Of a DNA stretch of 46,589 bases, positions 43,478 to 46,589 are shown one piece after another. This DNA is from Candidatus Zhuqueibacterota bacterium (lineage in GTDB: Bacteria; Zhuqueibacterota; Zhuqueibacteria; Zhuqueibacterales; Zhuqueibacteraceae): positions 1 to 46,589 of the forward strand of contig JAKEEU010000148.1 in the NCBI GenBank assembly GCA_022616415.1. Direction: 5' to 3'. The translations under genes and the position numbers were made by a program. The notes beneath the pieces are model-generated. The model was not told where the DNA came from. It saw only the letters and a list, made by a program, of their open reading frames with translations, and ran no database searches. Each line of letters begins with the position of its first letter. Positions within the stretch are counted from its first letter, which is position 1.

Positions 43478-44539
43478 TTAAAATACGACGTCATCATCGT
43501 TGGCGCCGGTCCAGCCGGCAGCGCGACCGCGCGTTATATCGAGCCGCGGCGTTCCGGTATTTCCGTGCTGATGCTTGAATCTCGGCGCCGAGTTGGCCTG
43601 CCGATTCAATGCGGCGAAGCCTTGCCGCATTATCGCGATGTGAAGATGGTTTTTCCGCGCATTGATTGTCCGGAAGTATTTGATCTGCCTCGGCACGTTA
43701 TCGCTTCGGAGATACACGGCATCAAATTCGTTTTGCCGCGCGGCAAGAGCTATTTTGCCGAGGTCACCGGCCGGATGTTTTATCGGGACCGTTTGGACCA
43801 ATATCTCTTCGCACAAGCTGTGGCAGCCGGCGCGGATTATCGTTTGCATGCGCGCGTGCATAAAATTGATGGCCACCGCGTCTTTACAGCTACGGAAAAA
43901 TTTGAGGGCAATATCACCGTCGGCGCAGACGGACCGAATTCGACGGTTTCGGCGTCCTTTCAAGCCTTTTCACCAAACCGCGATCTGACTCCATGCGCCT
44001 TTGTCATTGCTGAAGGCGATTTTTTTGAGCAACATATCGAGCTTTGCGTGGACCAGCGCTTTCCGGGCGGCTACTTTTGGCTCTTCAACAAAAACGGCGA
44101 AGCCAACATTGGCGTCGGCATGCGCGGGACAAAAAACGTTCGTGGTGTATTGAACGGCATGTTAAGAGAGCTGACGCGCCAACAAGGGTTCAAAATCAAA
44201 ATGACGGGTGGTGGTGTAGTTCCACTCGGCGGATTAAAAAAGCGTGTCGCCTGGCAACATGTGGCTCTGGTTGGTGATGCGGCCGGGATGGTTTTCCCCA
44301 GCAATGGCGGCGGCACCGCGCAAGCCATGTTGGGCGGATATCTTCTCGGCGAAATCATCCGCGCGCGCTTGCCGCTCGTGGAGTACCAACGCCGCGTGGA
44401 CGAAATCATGCGGCCAGCTTTAAATAAATCACTACGGGCACGCCAACTCATCGACTTGGCACGACGCCAAGAAAGCTTGTTTCTTGCCTTGATGAGGCTG
44501 TACGATTGGCGCGGCTGGGAGAGTTTTATTGTAGGTTAA
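43472..44539 (+). CDS. FAD-dependent oxidoreductase, geranylgeranyl-reductase type
   Basis: 355 residues from MSLKYDVIIVGAGPAGSATA; an upstream ATG at 43403 overlapping the previous stop would add 23 residues of hairpin-encoded sequence, so I prefer the internal start despite a poor ribosome site. FAD-binding GAGPAGSATARYIE, QCGEAL, ITVGADGPNSTVS, FNKNGEANIGVGM, and the second FAD motif LVGDAAGMVFPSNGGGTAQAML are seen. Family members reduce geranylgeranyl groups of archaeal lipids, chlorophyll or quinones; here the substrate is unknown. It lies right behind the ntrC-like gene on the same strand. Confidence 0.88.
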   Translation: MSLKYDVIIVGAGPAGSATARYIEPRRSGISVLMLESRRRVGLPIQCGEALPHYRDVKMVFPRIDCPEVFDLPRHVIASEIHGIKFVLPRGKSYFAEVTGRMFYRDRLDQYLFAQAVAAGADYRLHARVHKIDGHRVFTATEKFEGNITVGADGPNSTVSASFQAFSPNRDLTPCAFVIAEGDFFEQHIELCVDQRFPGGYFWLFNKNGEANIGVGMRGTKNVRGVLNGMLRELTRQQGFKIKMTGGGVVPLGGLKKRVAWQHVALVGDAAGMVFPSNGGGTAQAMLGGYLLGEIIRARLPLVEYQRRVDEIMRPALNKSLRARQLIDLARRQESLFLALMRLYDWRGWESFIVG

Positions 44540-44544
44540 TCAAA

Positions 44545-44904
44545 TTAATCATCACCCAAATTCTGCGGCGGCGCGAAATCGACGTAACGCAATACCGAGT
44601 GGTTCACGACGCTTTCATTCCAACGCAGGCGATGCTTCATGCCGTCGCCGCTCAATAACCACTGCCGGAATTTCTCCGCTCCCTCCTGGCTTTCCCAAAA
44701 AGCTTCGTTGATATACTTGGGGCGATTGGTCACCTTTTTCGCCTTGCCATAAGGCTCCTCCAAGCCGTCGAGAAAGATCCAGGTTTTGCGTTCGAGGCAG
44801 CCGAACTTTCTCGCTTGCTCGAACAGCGTGGCATCCAACCAGGTAATGAAATTTTCTTCATTTTGCCCGGGTTTCAGATCGAAGATATGCACGAGTCGTA
44901 ACAT
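44545..44904 (-). CDS. Small dimeric alpha/beta-barrel-like protein, unknown function
   Basis: 119 residues (MLRLVHIFDLKPGQNEENFI, LEEPYGKAKKVTNRPKYINE, AFWESQEGAEKFRQWL, VLRYVDFAPP). The pattern of a beta strand, helix and a late FWES-type helix is reminiscent of EthD/antibiotic-biosynthesis-monooxygenase ferredoxin-like folds; this is a weak, fold-level guess. GGAGG lies 7 bases before the ATG. It sits 57 bases behind the sugar dehydrogenase gene on the same strand and is probably co-transcribed; it converges with the flavoprotein gene with only 5 bases between stops. Confidence 0.72.
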   Translation of the reverse strand: MLRLVHIFDLKPGQNEENFITWLDATLFEQARKFGCLERKTWIFLDGLEEPYGKAKKVTNRPKYINEAFWESQEGAEKFRQWLLSGDGMKHRLRWNESVVNHSVLRYVDFAPPQNLGDD

Positions 44905-44961
44905 GGCGCGGCCTCCGAAAAGTTTGGGATAAAGAATTTTCGCCTAATGATCGCAGTCGGG

Positions 44962-46140
44962 CTATTTTCGACGAGAATAAACTATGCGATAAATGCAGTT
45001 GGCAAAATCGTCCGAAACCAGCAGTGAGCCATCGGGCATGACCAGCACATCCACCGGACGGCCCCAATACTGGTTGTTTTGCAGCCAGCCGGTGGCGAAA
45101 TGCTCATAACTGGCCGCGCGATTGTCTTTCAGTTTCACGAGGGAGACGCGATAGCCGTCCGGCACGGAGCGATTCCACGAGCCGTGCTCGGCAATGAAGA
45201 CTTGCTGATGATATTCCTGCGGAAATGAAGTACCGGTATAAAATCGCATGCCTAATGCAGCGACGTGCGCCGGCAGCTCGATAGCGGCGGGCTGAAATTG
45301 ATCCTCGCCCATGGCGGTTTTGAACGTGGTGTCGATGAGCGCTTTGCCGTAGCGATACGGAAAGCCGAAGTGCAGTCCCGGCTGCGGCGCGTGATTGAGC
45401 TCTTCGGGCGGAATGTCTTCGCCCATCTCGTCCCGGCCATTTTCCGTGAACCACAACTCTTTGGTCACGGGATGCCAGTCGAATCCGACCGTGTTGCGGA
45501 TGCCTTTTGCATAGATTTCCAATTCCGAGCCATCAGGATTAATTCGCGTAATGGTAGCGAAAATTTCCTCCTGGCGTTCACAGATATTACACGGTGCGCC
45601 GACCGGAACATAGAGCTTGCCGTCCGGGCCAAAACGGATGAATTTCCAGCCGTGCCAGGTGTCGGTGGGAAAGCGATCGTTGATCACCTTAGGCTGTGGC
45701 GGTGCGGCGAGTTGGTTCTCGATGTTCTCGAACTTGATGACACGGCTGATTTCTGCGACGTAGAGATCACCCTTATGGAATGCAACACCGTTGGGCACAT
45801 TCAAATCCGTCGCGATCGTGATCACCTCGTCGGCCTTGAAGTCGTTGTTCTTGTCAATGATCGCATAGACTTTGCCCGGGATATTCCGGCCTCGGCGACG
45901 AGTGCCGACAAACAGCGTTCCCTTTGCGCCCAACGCCATTGAGCGCGCGCCTTCCACATTTTCGGCATACATTTCGATTTTGAACCCGGGTGGAAGCTTG
46001 ATCTTGTCGAGATAATCCTTTGGATTCACCTGCATCGGGTTGTTGACGCTAACAATTTGCCGTTCCTGCGCTTGGCCGTTGATCGAGGCCGGCAGCAACG
46101 CAAAAAATAGAGCCGCGATTACAATGTATTTTGCTTTCAT
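44962..46140 (-). CDS. PQQ-dependent sugar dehydrogenase family protein (sorbosone/glucose dehydrogenase type)
   Basis: 392 residues with a signal peptide (KYIVIAALFFALLPASINGQ), so exported. Six-bladed GSDH propeller motifs: LPPGFKIEMYAENVEGARSM, GTLFVGTRRRGRNIPGKVYA, DLNVPNGVAFHKGDLYVAEI, DTWHGWKFIRFGPDGKLYVP, ICERQEEIFATITRINPDGS, GIRNTVGFDWHPVTKELWFTENGRD and VFIAEHGSWNRS. These are characteristic of the sorbosone dehydrogenase branch of the PQQ-dependent enzymes. No pqq synthesis gene is nearby. The region before the ATG consists of a broken GxxExxY gene, so the promoter may be borrowed; the ribosome site is weak. Confidence 0.92.
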   Translation of the reverse strand: MKAKYIVIAALFFALLPASINGQAQERQIVSVNNPMQVNPKDYLDKIKLPPGFKIEMYAENVEGARSMALGAKGTLFVGTRRRGRNIPGKVYAIIDKNNDFKADEVITIATDLNVPNGVAFHKGDLYVAEISRVIKFENIENQLAAPPQPKVINDRFPTDTWHGWKFIRFGPDGKLYVPVGAPCNICERQEEIFATITRINPDGSELEIYAKGIRNTVGFDWHPVTKELWFTENGRDEMGEDIPPEELNHAPQPGLHFGFPYRYGKALIDTTFKTAMGEDQFQPAAIELPAHVAALGMRFYTGTSFPQEYHQQVFIAEHGSWNRSVPDGYRVSLVKLKDNRAASYEHFATGWLQNNQYWGRPVDVLVMPDGSLLVSDDFANCIYRIVYSRRK

Positions 46141-46339
46141 GGCAATTTCATTTTTTCTTTTACAATCATCTCTTTATATCTCATTGGTAGCCAGAGCTGC
46201 TGGTCAATCTGGAACCCTTTTTGTCTCAGTTCATAACAAAGACACTTTTCATAGCCAGATTCCAACAGCCCGGGCCCCAAAATCCGATGGACTTCAATGG
46301 CCGCGCCAATAATCTCGAAAGATAATTCGTTTTCGTCAT
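46141..46339 (-). pseudogene. Broken second copy of the GxxExxY gene
   Basis: It encodes NELSFEIIGAAIEVHRILGP, GLLESGYEKCLCYELRQKG and FQIDQQLWLPMRYKEMIVKE, about 90 percent identical to the copy at 6153. Two defects: one base is missing right after the ATG (ATGACGAAAACG against ATGACCGAGAATG), shifting the frame, and the gene is cut after IVKE, before the catalytic D and D-x-K, where the sugar dehydrogenase start follows. The upstream region with GGCAATTTTCTCC and the heptamer array is also copied. Confidence 0.88.
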
Positions 46340-46402
46340 GGCAATTTTCTCCTATCTGATTTGATGTTGACTCTAATTGACAACGCAGTTCGCGCTGCCA
46401 CT

Positions 46403-46469
46403 CGCTAAGCTTCTCTTTGCGATATCTTTGCGCCTTTGCGGCTTTGCGTGAAAGTTTTTGCTTTTTCTG
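46403..46469. repeat. CGCAAAG-heptamer array upstream of the second GxxExxY copy
   Basis: Same order and sense as 6607-6660 (CTCGCTAAGCTTCTCTTTGC, GATATC, CTTTGCGCCTTTGCGGCTTT), nearly identical over more than 60 bases, ending TTTTTGCTTTTTCTGC. Confidence 0.8.
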
Positions 46470-46560
46470 CAAAGATTTAACTTGAAACAGACTACGCCGG
46501 ATTTTCAGACAGGCTGAAAACCGGAGCCCTTTCGGGCAGCAGTATTTTCAAAAATATTTC

Positions 46561-46589
46561 CCAACGGATAAAAGCGGCCAACGGATAAA
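46561..46589. repeat. CCAACGGAT-family half element, cut by the window end
   Basis: CCAACGGATAAAAGCGGCCA then ACGGATAAA: the two-box arm seen at 6056 and 11765. The other arm, if any, lies beyond the window. Confidence 0.75.

Overview
The window looks like a chromosome segment from a bacterium of the FCB superphylum, most likely a poorly cultured lineage such as KSB1/Zhuqueibacterota or Calditrichota. This is inference: two secreted proteins end in Por/T9SS-type sorting domains (NYPNPFNPSTKI and similar), several giant kinases carry two-component-regulator propellers with Y_Y_Y domains, and accessory nuclease and toxin genes are common. Several promoters nonetheless fit the ordinary sigma-70 consensus with 17-base spacers. 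No tRNA, rRNA, prophage or CRISPR array was seen.

Layout. (1) 1-23.4 kb, almost all minus strand: a signalling island. It holds a truncated propeller protein, a CheY-like receiver, a GAF histidine kinase, two receiver-SpoIIE (RsbU-like) phosphatases and three very large propeller kinases, mixed with kinase debris. Within it are a GxxExxY nuclease-like gene, a toxin/antitoxin-like pair (nuclease-like plus DUF2283) and an Rpn-type nuclease gene on the plus strand. (2) 23.4-26.1 kb: a VapBC-like pair, a BNR/T9SS protein broken by an amber codon after its signal peptide, an orphan small gene, and a BrnT/BrnA-like pair whose toxin has an in-frame ochre codon. (3) 26.1-32.3 kb: a GcvT-like aminomethyltransferase, a small exported protein with a textbook promoter, and a 1359-residue secreted BNR/VPS10-type propeller with a T9SS tail and a clear terminator. 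(4) 32.4-37.4 kb: a MacAB-type exporter operon (adaptor, small protein, ATPase, two FtsX/MacB permeases), then a 43-codon ORF and a Uma2 nuclease gene. (5) 38.4-46.6 kb: a translationally coupled di-heme oxidoreductase and Rieske protein, a divergent NtrB/NtrC-like pair, a geranylgeranyl-reductase-type flavoprotein, a dimeric-barrel protein and a PQQ-type sugar dehydrogenase, ending in a decaying second GxxExxY copy.

How it may work together (inference). Propeller kinases sense outside the cytoplasm and relay phosphate to receivers, including receiver-phosphatases that in the RsbU family control anti-sigma/anti-anti-sigma partners; no such partner is encoded here. The two largest hybrid proteins end in a degenerate, shortened receiver with Asn in place of the phospho-acceptor Asp.

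The strongest recurring theme is repeat traffic. A CCAACGGAT hairpin family occurs at five sites and bounds a 2.2-kb island with 28-base perfect inverted repeats. CGCAAAG-heptamer arrays flank both GxxExxY copies. Short palindromes sit in frame inside several protein genes. Small fragments of kinase ATPase domain lie between genes. The kinase whose last codons are made of the CCAACGGAT repeat has lost its receivers, and a related receiver tail lies orphaned inside the bounded island.
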